Below are positions 15,901 to 23,850 of a stretch of 61,013 bases of DNA, in pieces; positions within the stretch are counted from its first letter, which is position 1; the number at the start of each line of letters is the position of its first letter. This stretch comes from Bacteroidales bacterium UBA4231 (GTDB lineage Bacteria > Bacteroidota > Bacteroidia > Bacteroidales > UBA932): NCBI GenBank assembly GCA_002396335.1, contig DGXN01000001.1, positions 1 to 61,013 of the forward strand, in the 5' to 3' direction. The notes below the pieces were generated by a model, which saw only the letters and a program-made list of their open reading frames with translations, did no database searches and was not told where the DNA came from. A program made the translations under genes and the position numbers.

Positions 15901-17152
15901 CGTCGTCACCGTTCAGGTAGGACGGGATGAAGAAGACTTTCACTTTGTCTCCGATGGCATTCGTCAAGCCTGCTTCCCGGAAACGGCGGGTAATGATGTC
16001 GTACTCCGCATTCATCAGATAATGCGAAGTGCTGGTCTGATAATGGGGATTTCCGTCGCCGGAAAGCTTGTTTACCAGTTCTTTATCCGGTCCGTGATGG
16101 CCGGAAGGAATCATGATGAAAGCCTGGATGCTACGGCCGTCATAGTCCGAGCGGTTCAGCTTGGCGAGGGCGTCGATAAACACATCGATTCCCTTGTTCC
16201 GGTATTCGTAACGGCCGCCGATGCCGATAAAGATGGCATCCGAGGGCACCTGCTCCGCACTCATGGCCCCGGCCACCTCCACCAGCCGCTCGCGCGCGGC
16301 GTCATGCAGGCGTACATACTCCTCGTCGGAAGCGGGGGTGAAGCTGTTCTCGAATCCGTTGGGCGTAACGATATCCACCGGGCGTCCAAGGAAACGGGCG
16401 CATTCGCGGGCGGTGATTTCGCTCACGGTGGTGAACACATCGGCATTCTGGGCCGAATTCTTCTCCAGGGAATGGATGGCCGTCACATTGAAGCGGCGGG
16501 CCATTTCGTCTGCATCATAAGAGGACAGGCTGTCGTACAGCGGGAGGTTGTTTCCGGCCAGGCACCGGCCCATCATGGTGGCATGGGTGGTGAAAACCGT
16601 GGCGACAGGGATGCCGGAACGCTTGAGCTGGAGGATACCGGCGCCGGTCTGCCATTCGTGGAACTGGGCTACCGTCTTCTCCCCCGACTCGATGTTGTAG
16701 TTCCAGAAACTCTCGATCACCTTTCCGGCGGCATAGCCGAAGACGGCCGACTCTTTGTAGTCCCAGTTGCCGGAGATGGAGTCCACACCGAAATCTTTCC
16801 ACAGGCCTGTGAGGATATCGTCGGCCTGCGGGAGGAGGGTCTTGTAGTCCACCAGGATGGCGATGGGCTTGCCGGGAATATTCCATCGGCCCACACGGAA
16901 ACGGAGGCCTTCGCTCTGCGCCTGGTCACGCCAGGAACGCAGCAGACGGGGGTCCTCCAAGAAATCCGGATTACCGGCCCGGTGCATCCACACATCCGGG
17001 CCGATAAAGATATGATGCCGTCCCAGACGGGACTGAAGATACAATGCTTTGGTGGCGATTACGGTATAGATACCACCCACCTTATTACATACTTCCCAAC
17101 TTACTTCGAACAGATAGTCCGGTTGTAACAGTTCTTTTTTATTTGCCATCAA
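12911..17152 (-). CDS. Fusion of GT3-type glycogen synthase and GT35 alpha-glucan phosphorylase
   Basis: 1413 residues, two enzymes in one chain. Residues 1 to about 550 resemble eukaryotic-type (GT3) glycogen synthase: [22 protein letters not shown] near the start, and [30 protein letters not shown] with the E-x7-E catalytic region. Residues 560-1413 are a complete alpha-glucan phosphorylase. It opens [19 protein letters not shown], with [14 protein letters not shown] and the pyridoxal-phosphate lysine in [14 protein letters not shown]. The halves meet at the ATG at 15475, preceded by an A-rich stretch reading K-T-K-E-K-T that looks like a former leader. The fusion pairs chain elongation with phosphorolysis, an unusual combination. 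It lies 1 base after the GH57 gene, and its end overlaps ribF. Confidence 0.9.
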   Translation of the reverse strand: [1413 protein letters not shown]

Positions 17153-17153
17153 A

Positions 17154-18425
17154 TTATTTCTTCTTCGCCACTTTCTTTTTCACCGGTTTTGCCGTAAGTT
17201 CTTCGGTCACGGTTTCCTTCACATCCAGGGCAGCCCGCTTTTCGTCCAGGCGGATCTGGAAGTCAGAAATGACATTCATGTAATTGATAAAAGCCTCGTA
17301 CGGAGTGTCGTACGGATTGAAATATTTGTGCACTTCCCCGTCAGAGAAGAACTTGGTGCACATGTAGTAGAAGTGATCGCTCTCCTGCAGGTGGCCGAAG
17401 TCTTCCCACAGTTCAGGGTCGTTCACGATGGAGAGTTTCTCCGTCATGGCGTAGACCTTGGAGAAGGCTTCGCTCTGGAGTTCGTTACCCAGCCAGGCCG
17501 TGAGGTCGCGCTCTTCGTCGGCCCAGGAGATAGGGTCTTCCACGGCGATGTCGGAGACGGGTTTGTATTTCTTCACCACCTCGGCGGGCGTGGCGAAGCC
17601 GAAGGTACCGTCGGCAAGGACGGCACCGGGAAGCGCCTTCATGAATTCGAAGATTCCGCTCTCCTCTTTCTGGTGTTCGCCGAAGGTCTCGTAATCCATG
17701 AACAGATTCACCACATCCCCTTCCTTGGCGCTCTCCTTCATCCAGTTTACGTATTTGTCGGCGGTCAGAGGCCACATGTTCCAACCCTTGTCGGAGAAAC
17801 GGAAGGCGATGTCGTCGGAGAGGTTGTAGTTACGGAGGAGGAGCTTCAGGCGGGGTTGGGTTTCTCCCGTATAGACGAAATTGGGGCTCTGCCAGCCCAT
17901 GATGTGGCGGGCGCCTTCGGTGAGCATGGTTTTGTAGCCCATGTCATAGACCATTTCGCCGATGCCGTTGGAGTAGATGAGTTCCGTGTTGCGGAAAGTC
18001 ACGGGAGTGACACCGAACAGTTCCTCGATCTTGGCGGCGTGCTTGGCGACCTGGTGACGGAATTCGGACTCCGAACCTAGGGAAGCCAGGGAGTGGTAGT
18101 AGGTTTCGGCGAGGAATTCCACACGGCCGGTGGCGGCAAGGGCCTTGAAACTGTCAATCACTTCCGGGGCGAAGCGCTGGAACTGCTCCAGGGCGCTGCC
18201 GGAGATGGAATAGGCAATCTTGAATTTGCCCTTGTACTGGTTGATCAGATCCAGCATGAGCTGGTTCATGGGAAGATAGCACTTCTGGGCCACGCGGCGC
18301 AGGATGGTGCGGTTGGCAAAATCGTCATAGTAATGCGAATCCTTGCCGATATCGAAAAATCTGTACAGGCGGAGCCGGGTAGGTTGATGGACCTGGAAAT
18401 ACAGGCAGATGCTCTTGGTTGCCAT
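17154..18425 (-). CDS. Glycoside hydrolase family 57 (alpha-amylase/glucanotransferase type)
   Basis: 423 residues, cytoplasmic (no signal peptide). It begins SICLYFQVHQPTRLRLYRFFDIG, the GH57 opening with the conserved H-Q-P. The likely nucleophile Glu is in TFRNTELIYSNG and the acid/base Asp in LFMDYETFGEHQ, both standard for the family. It acts on alpha-1,4-glucan, though whether it hydrolyses or transfers is not clear from sequence. The C-terminus ends in a lysine-rich tail (KPVKKKVAKKK). It sits between the GT4 synthase-like gene and the synthase/phosphorylase fusion, a few bases from each, within the glycogen module. Confidence 0.92.
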   Translation of the reverse strand: MATKSICLYFQVHQPTRLRLYRFFDIGKDSHYYDDFANRTILRRVAQKCYLPMNQLMLDLINQYKGKFKIAYSISGSALEQFQRFAPEVIDSFKALAATGRVEFLAETYYHSLASLGSESEFRHQVAKHAAKIEELFGVTPVTFRNTELIYSNGIGEMVYDMGYKTMLTEGARHIMGWQSPNFVYTGETQPRLKLLLRNYNLSDDIAFRFSDKGWNMWPLTADKYVNWMKESAKEGDVVNLFMDYETFGEHQKEESGIFEFMKALPGAVLADGTFGFATPAEVVKKYKPVSDIAVEDPISWADEERDLTAWLGNELQSEAFSKVYAMTEKLSIVNDPELWEDFGHLQESDHFYYMCTKFFSDGEVHKYFNPYDTPYEAFINYMNVISDFQIRLDEKRAALDVKETVTEELTAKPVKKKVAKKK

Positions 18426-18431
18426 AATCGA

Positions 18432-19721
18432 CTATTTTACTACTGATTCATAAACTTTCTTGAGTTTCGCGGTGGCGCCATTCCACTTGAGGGCGTTCAC
18501 CTCGTCAAAGCCCATGCGGGCGCTGAAGCGGGCCAAAGCCGGGTATTTGAGGAGGGCGTAGATGTCATCGGCCATGGCATCCACATCCCAGAAGTCCACT
18601 TTGAAGGCGTAGTGCAGCACTTCCGCCGCGCCGGACTGCTTGGAGATGATGGACGGGACGCCGGTACGCATGGCCTCCAGCGGAGAAATGCCGAAGGGTT
18701 CCGAGATGGAAGGCATGACGTAGACGTCCGAAAGGGCGAACATCTTCTGCACGTCCATGCCGCGGAGGAAACCCGTGAAATGGAAACGGTCGCTGATTCC
18801 GAGGCGGGCGGCATGCCGGATGGCCCGGTTCATCATGTCGCCGCTGCCGGCCATCACGAAGCGGACTTTCTTGGTGCGCTTGAGCACCTTGGCCGCAGCT
18901 TCAATGAAGTATTCCGGACCTTTCTGGTAGGTGATCCGGCCCAGGAACGTGACCACGGGGTCTTTGACGCCGCGTTCCACCTGAAGGTTCTCACGGCCGC
19001 TGAAGTCCACGGCATTGTGGACGGTGACCACCTTCGCAGGGTCGATGCCATAGCGGCTGATGACGATGTTGCGGGTAAGGTCGCTCACGGTGACGACGCG
19101 GTCGGCGATTTCCATGCCTTTCTTCTCGATGGCGAAAACGCGGGTGTCGATATTGTCAACGCTGCCCCGGTCGAAGGAGGTGGCGTGGACATGGACCACC
19201 AGGGGCTTGCCGGTGAGTTCCTTGGCGGCGATGCCGGCATAGTAAGTGAGCCAGTCGTGGGCGTGGATGACGTCAAATTCGTCCTTCCTCTGGAGGGCGA
19301 TGGTGCCGCCCACCATGGCGTAACGGGCCACTTCTTCCATGAGGTTGGAGCCGTACTTGCCGGAGAATTTGTACTTCTGGCCATAGCTGATGGAGAAATC
19401 CTTCACCTGACGGCGCTTTTCCTCTTCCACCAGGCGGCTGAATTCCTGAGGGTCGGCATAAGGGATCATATTGGTGCCGATGTGGATGAATTTCACCTTG
19501 TCCAGGTATTCTTCCACAGATTCGGACACCGTGTCGACGGCTACGTCCGAGGCGTTGATGATGGTGGTTGCGCTCTGGTCCTCGTCTCCGGAGGCGGAGG
19601 GCATGACGAACAGTGTTTCGACGCCGTTGTAGGCCAGACCTTTTACGATACCTTCGCAGGCAGTGCCCAGACCGCCGGCGATATGGGGAGGAAACTCCCA
19701 GCCAAACATAAGTACTCGCAT
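18432..19721 (-). CDS. GT4-family glycosyltransferase, glycogen-synthase-like
   Basis: 429 residues. It begins VLMFGWEFPPHIAGGLGTACEGIVKGL, with the K/G-G-L nucleotide-sugar loop. Then HAHDWLTYYAGIAAKELTGKPLVVHVHATSFDR and, in the second Rossmann fold, PSISEPFGISPLEAMRTGVP with the E-x7-E motif. This GT4 type is regularly found in Bacteroidota glycogen loci beside GH57 and the debranching enzyme, and it probably transfers glucose from an NDP-glucose donor to alpha-glucan. The cluster also contains a GT3 synthase domain, so the window encodes two candidate chain-elongating enzymes. It starts 3 bases after the debranching enzyme gene. Confidence 0.85.
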   Translation of the reverse strand: MRVLMFGWEFPPHIAGGLGTACEGIVKGLAYNGVETLFVMPSASGDEDQSATTIINASDVAVDTVSESVEEYLDKVKFIHIGTNMIPYADPQEFSRLVEEEKRRQVKDFSISYGQKYKFSGKYGSNLMEEVARYAMVGGTIALQRKDEFDVIHAHDWLTYYAGIAAKELTGKPLVVHVHATSFDRGSVDNIDTRVFAIEKKGMEIADRVVTVSDLTRNIVISRYGIDPAKVVTVHNAVDFSGRENLQVERGVKDPVVTFLGRITYQKGPEYFIEAAAKVLKRTKKVRFVMAGSGDMMNRAIRHAARLGISDRFHFTGFLRGMDVQKMFALSDVYVMPSISEPFGISPLEAMRTGVPSIISKQSGAAEVLHYAFKVDFWDVDAMADDIYALLKYPALARFSARMGFDEVNALKWNGATAKLKKVYESVVK

Positions 19722-19724
19722 AGC

Positions 19725-21653
19725 TTACTCCTCCCTGTATTTATCGATGAGCCAGTTGATATTCAGAAGCGCGGACGTGGTCATGGCCGACAGGATGGCG
19801 CCGTGCGGCTCGTGGGGCGGGTCTCCGTCGTAAAGTTCGGAGAAGGCGCCGATACCGTGCTTGGAGAGGTCTTCGTAGAAGCCTTTGGTAACCCATTCGG
19901 CCCGGCCGATGAAGTTCTTTCCGATCATGTTGAAGCTGGCGTAGCAGTACTGGGCCAGCAGATACGGGAAGGCGCAGCCGTTGTGGTAAGCGAGGTCGCG
20001 GTCGATCTGGGAGCCTTCGTAGACACCCTTGTAACGGATGTCACGGGGACTCAGGGAACGGACGCCCCGGCGGGTGATCAGTTCCGCATTCACGATCCGC
20101 ATTACGGAGCCGATGACCTCGTCACTGACGCAGCGGTAGTCCAGGGAAACGGGCCAGAGCTGATTGGGACGCAGTTCCATGTGCTGGCCGCCGCCGTCGA
20201 CATAGTCGGCGAGGAAGCCCAGGTCGGGGTTCCAGAAGGTGGATTCGAAGTTCTGTTCCACCAGTTCCTTGACCGGAGTCCATTTCTTTGCAAAGGCACT
20301 CCCCTTCTTCTCATGGGAGAGGGCGAAGCAGATGGCATTGTACCAGAGGGCGTTGGTCTCCACCTGATAGCCGGGACGCTCGGTGACGGCGCGGCCGCCA
20401 ATGTAGGCATTCATCCAGGTAAGGGCGACGCCGTCTTTCTGGGCCCACAGGAGGCCGTTGGGCTGCATGGCCACTTCCTGGCGCACGCCGGGCAGGTAAC
20501 TCTCCAGGATGCCCTTGATGACAGGACCGTACTTGGCCCAGACTTCCTTGTCCTTGGCCCCGAAAGCGATATACTGCTGCAGGGTGACAGCCATGTAGAG
20601 CGGAGCCTCCACCTGTGTGGTGCGGCGCTGCAGGCGCTCCTGGTTGGCGGCAATCAGGTTGTCCAGGATCTCTTCAAACTCCTTGGGGTTGTTTTTTCCG
20701 TAAAGGGTGAGGCCGGGAAGGGCGAACAGGGTCTCTCTCAGAAGGCCCGTGTACAGCCAGCTGTAACCGGCGACGATGCGCTTGACGCCACCGTCCTCGC
20801 GGATGAGGGCGTCGGCCTGGCGGACCAGCTGGTCGTGGAAGGAGGTGATGGGGCCGATCTTGTCCACTACGGCAGTGAAACGGCGTTTCAGGGAGGTGGC
20901 ACTGACCGGTTCTCCGGCCGCAGCGGAGAAGACGATGCTGTCGCCGCTGTGCATCTCGACTTCAAAGACACCGGGGACCCAGAGGTCCTCGCGGCAGTCG
21001 AAGCCGCGGCGCATCTCGTCCGAATAGGTGATGCCCTTGTACCAGAGCGGATTGTACTTGAACTGGGCGGATGAAGTGTTCAGTTGGAGGTTCAGGTCAG
21101 GAAAACCTTCGTAAAGATTGAATGCGGCGCCGTTCTGGACGGGGGTGAACCCGGTGCGGGCGGCGGCATTCTCTCCGGTCAGGTCATGGACATTGCGGAA
21201 AGCCAGGAAAGGCTTCAGTTCCAGTTTTACCTTGGCAGGGGCGTTCACCAGTTCGTACTGGATCAGGAGCTGATTGTTGTCCGGAGTGAGGACAATCTTC
21301 TTCCGGAACACAATTTCACCGATCTTGTACGTGATGGCGGGAACGGGGTCTGCGTCGAAGTCCACGATGTACTTGTGGCCGCGGGGATCGTAGATGTCCC
21401 CGTAGCAGTGGATTCCCAGGTTGAACCGCTTGCCGCGGAGGGTCAGGCTCTCATCGAGGGAACTCAGCAGCAGATGGCGGTATCCGTCGAACTTCTCTAC
21501 CGGAACTGCCAGGAGGCCGTGATACCGCCGCGTATTGCACGTCACGATGGACGTGTTGCAGTACGCGCCGGTTTTACTCGTCAGGATAATCTCCCGTTTC
21601 AAGGAATAGGAGAGGTTGACGAGTTCCGACTTGTTGAATTTCAAAAAAGCCAT
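19725..21653 (-). CDS. Glycogen debranching enzyme (amylo-alpha-1,6-glucosidase)
   Basis: 642 residues. The N-terminal GDE_N beta-domain has TSKTGAYCNTSIVTCNTRRYHGLLAVPVEKFDGYRHLLLSSLDE. The C-terminal (alpha/alpha)6 domain has VAGYSWLYTGLLRETLFALPGL, TWMNAYIGGRAVTERPGYQVETNALWYNA and the closing GAFSELYDGDPPHEPHGAILSAMTTSALL. It removes alpha-1,6 branch points. It lies between glgB (10 bases) and the GT4 gene (3 bases). Confidence 0.93.
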   Translation of the reverse strand: MAFLKFNKSELVNLSYSLKREIILTSKTGAYCNTSIVTCNTRRYHGLLAVPVEKFDGYRHLLLSSLDESLTLRGKRFNLGIHCYGDIYDPRGHKYIVDFDADPVPAITYKIGEIVFRKKIVLTPDNNQLLIQYELVNAPAKVKLELKPFLAFRNVHDLTGENAAARTGFTPVQNGAAFNLYEGFPDLNLQLNTSSAQFKYNPLWYKGITYSDEMRRGFDCREDLWVPGVFEVEMHSGDSIVFSAAAGEPVSATSLKRRFTAVVDKIGPITSFHDQLVRQADALIREDGGVKRIVAGYSWLYTGLLRETLFALPGLTLYGKNNPKEFEEILDNLIAANQERLQRRTTQVEAPLYMAVTLQQYIAFGAKDKEVWAKYGPVIKGILESYLPGVRQEVAMQPNGLLWAQKDGVALTWMNAYIGGRAVTERPGYQVETNALWYNAICFALSHEKKGSAFAKKWTPVKELVEQNFESTFWNPDLGFLADYVDGGGQHMELRPNQLWPVSLDYRCVSDEVIGSVMRIVNAELITRRGVRSLSPRDIRYKGVYEGSQIDRDLAYHNGCAFPYLLAQYCYASFNMIGKNFIGRAEWVTKGFYEDLSKHGIGAFSELYDGDPPHEPHGAILSAMTTSALLNINWLIDKYREE

Positions 21654-21663
21654 AAATATGTGT

Positions 21664-23658
21664 TTATACTTGCTTCAAAACCACAGCGCAACGGGCAGGC
21701 AGGTACAGCTTCAGGGTATGGCTGTAGGCCTGGTTGCCGTTGGGACATTTCTCCGGTATCGTGACATGGTGTTCACCCTGAACCAGGCGGCCGAAACCGT
21801 CGAATTGCGGCTGGTCGCTGTCCAGGATGTTCACATAGTCTCCTGCGGGGGCTGAGAAGCCATAATCGGCAAAGGAGCCGGCAGGGGAGAAATTCAGCGC
21901 AAAGATACAGTTTTTCCGTCTGAAAATCAAGATTTTCTTCTGTTCATCGGCCACCAGAAGTTCCGGTTTTTCGAAGAGCAGGCCTTCGGCACGGATGAGG
22001 TGGACCATTGCCTCGTCAAAGTTCTGCAGATCCCTGTAGCGCAGGAGGGCGTTGTCGGCCAGGGACCACTGGCGGCGGGCATACTTGAACGACCAGCCGT
22101 TTCCTTCGCGGGGGAAGTCAATCCATTCGGGATGGCCGAACTCGTTGCCCATGAAATTCAGGTAGCCGTCGCCGGCGGTGGCGGCCGTCACCAGGCGGAT
22201 GAGTTTGTGGAGGGCGATGCCGCGGTCCACGATGCTGTTCTGCGAACCTTTGTTCATCGAGAAATACATCTCCTTGTCCATGAGGCGGAAGATAATGGTC
22301 TTGTCGCCGACAAGGGCCTGGTCGTGGCATTCGGCATAGGAGATGGTCTTTTCGTCGGCCCGTTTGTTGGTGAGTTCCCACCAGACTTCGCCCATGGACC
22401 ACTGCTCATCGCTGCGTTCCTTGATCCATTTGATCCAGTGGTCCGCGACGCCCATGGACATGCGGAAGTCGAAGCCGACGCCATAGGCCGACAATGGAGC
22501 AGCCAGGCCGGCCATGCCGGAGACATCCTCCGCGATGGTGATGCCGGCAGGGTTTATCTCCTTCACCAGCTGGGTGGCGAGGGAAAGATAGGTGACGGCA
22601 TTCTCGTCCACGCCCTGGTCGAAGTAAAGGGAGTAATTGCCGAAGTCTTTCCCGAGACCGTGGTCCCAGTATAGCATGGAGGTGACACCGTCGAAACGGA
22701 ATCCGTCGATGTGGTATTCCTCCATCCAGAATTTCACGTTCGAGAGGAGGAAGTATTTGGTTTCGTCTTTTCCGTAGTCAAAGCAGCGGGACCCCCAGGC
22801 GGGATGCTGGCCCTGCGGGCCGCTGTAGAAGTACAGGTGGTCCGTTCCGTCGAATTCGGAGAGGCCTTCCAGGGTGTTGCTGACACTGTGGCTGTGGACA
22901 ATGTCCATGACAACGGCAATTCCCTTGCCGTGGGCGTCGTCCACCAGCGCCTTGAATTCTTCGGGCGTACCGAAGCGGGAAGACAGGGCGAAGAAATTGC
23001 TCACCTGATAGCCGAAGGAACCGTAATAGGGATGCTCCTGCAAGGCCATGATCTGAAGGGTGTCGTAGCCCAGTTTTTTCACGCGGGGCAGGACGTCCCG
23101 GCGGAATTCCTCGAAGGTCCCCACTTTCTCCTTCTCCGTACCCATGCCGATATGGCATTCGTAAATCATCGGATGGGGACGGCGGCCGGCATGGGCATGC
23201 TTCCAGACATAGGGTTCGGGATCCCAGACCTGGGCGCTGAAGACCTTTGTGACATCGTCCTGGACGACGCGGGTGGCGTAAGAGGGAATGCGCTCTCCCC
23301 CGCCCCCGGGCCACTCGATATAGAGTTTGTACAGCTGTCCGTGCTGAAGGAACAGCTCCGGGATAACCAGCTCCCAGTTGCCTGAGCCGACGGGCTTCAG
23401 GGCGTAGGCGTCGGTCCGTTTCCAGTTGTTGAAGTCGCCGATCAGGTAAATCCGGTTGGCATTGGGTGCGAATTCACGAAAAACCCAGCTGCCGTCCGCC
23501 CCACGGTGCAGGCCGTAATACAGGTGGTTGTTCACGGCGTCTTTCAGGAGACCGTCGCCGGCAATGTGGCGCTTCATCTGGAGGATGCGGCTGTGCCGCT
23601 GGTCGATGGCGTCCTTGAAAGGAAGGAGCCAGGGGTCTGTCTGGTAGATTTTCTTCAT
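21664..23658 (-). CDS. glgB: 1,4-alpha-glucan branching enzyme (GH13)
   Basis: 664 residues, eukaryotic-like length. The N-terminal CBM48 (VFREFAPNANRIYLIGDFNNW) is followed by a GH13 barrel. Catalytic stretches seen: DIVHSH, the nucleophile in DGFRFDGVTSMLYWDHG, the acid/base Glu in ITIAEDVSGM, and YAECHDQALVGD with the late His-Asp. NEFGHPEWIDFPREGN is the branching-enzyme signature. The C-terminal beta-domain ends PARCAVVLKQ. It creates alpha-1,6 branches. It follows xseB by 3 bases, so this metabolic module shares a transcript with exonuclease VII genes. Confidence 0.95.
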   Translation of the reverse strand: MKKIYQTDPWLLPFKDAIDQRHSRILQMKRHIAGDGLLKDAVNNHLYYGLHRGADGSWVFREFAPNANRIYLIGDFNNWKRTDAYALKPVGSGNWELVIPELFLQHGQLYKLYIEWPGGGGERIPSYATRVVQDDVTKVFSAQVWDPEPYVWKHAHAGRRPHPMIYECHIGMGTEKEKVGTFEEFRRDVLPRVKKLGYDTLQIMALQEHPYYGSFGYQVSNFFALSSRFGTPEEFKALVDDAHGKGIAVVMDIVHSHSVSNTLEGLSEFDGTDHLYFYSGPQGQHPAWGSRCFDYGKDETKYFLLSNVKFWMEEYHIDGFRFDGVTSMLYWDHGLGKDFGNYSLYFDQGVDENAVTYLSLATQLVKEINPAGITIAEDVSGMAGLAAPLSAYGVGFDFRMSMGVADHWIKWIKERSDEQWSMGEVWWELTNKRADEKTISYAECHDQALVGDKTIIFRLMDKEMYFSMNKGSQNSIVDRGIALHKLIRLVTAATAGDGYLNFMGNEFGHPEWIDFPREGNGWSFKYARRQWSLADNALLRYRDLQNFDEAMVHLIRAEGLLFEKPELLVADEQKKILIFRRKNCIFALNFSPAGSFADYGFSAPAGDYVNILDSDQPQFDGFGRLVQGEHHVTIPEKCPNGNQAYSHTLKLYLPARCAVVLKQV

Positions 23659-23661
23659 AGT

Positions 23662-23850
23662 TTACTCCTTGTCCAGGGAATCAATCTTGTCTTTTACGCT
23701 GCGCAGATACTCCCGGCACTGTTTCAGGAGCTGCTTGCTGCGCCCCACAAGGGCGTCGATGTCATCCAGTTTGGTTTCCGGATTCTCCACTTTTGCGGCA
23801 ATCTCCTCCAACTCGGCGACCGCCTTTGCATAGTCGAACTTTTCACTCAT
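23662..23850 (-). CDS. xseB: Exodeoxyribonuclease VII small subunit
   Basis: 62 residues. FDYAKAVAELEEIAAKVENPETKLDDIDALVGRSKQLLKQCREYLRS is the classic short XseB two-helix chain, with long heptads that pack against the XseA coiled coils. It overlaps the xseA stop by 4 bases (ATGA), giving coupled translation of the two subunits. Confidence 0.92.
   Translation of the reverse strand: MSEKFDYAKAVAELEEIAAKVENPETKLDDIDALVGRSKQLLKQCREYLRSVKDKIDSLDKE

Noticed and set aside
12905..17128. Open frame of about 1400 codons on the plus strand, antisense to the glycogen synthase/phosphorylase fusion (similar long antisense frames lie opposite ileS, the glycogen genes and lon)
   Set aside because: The translation has no recognisable motif, while the opposite strand encodes clear enzymes along its whole length. 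High GC at third positions removes stop codons on the complementary strand, which explains the frames.
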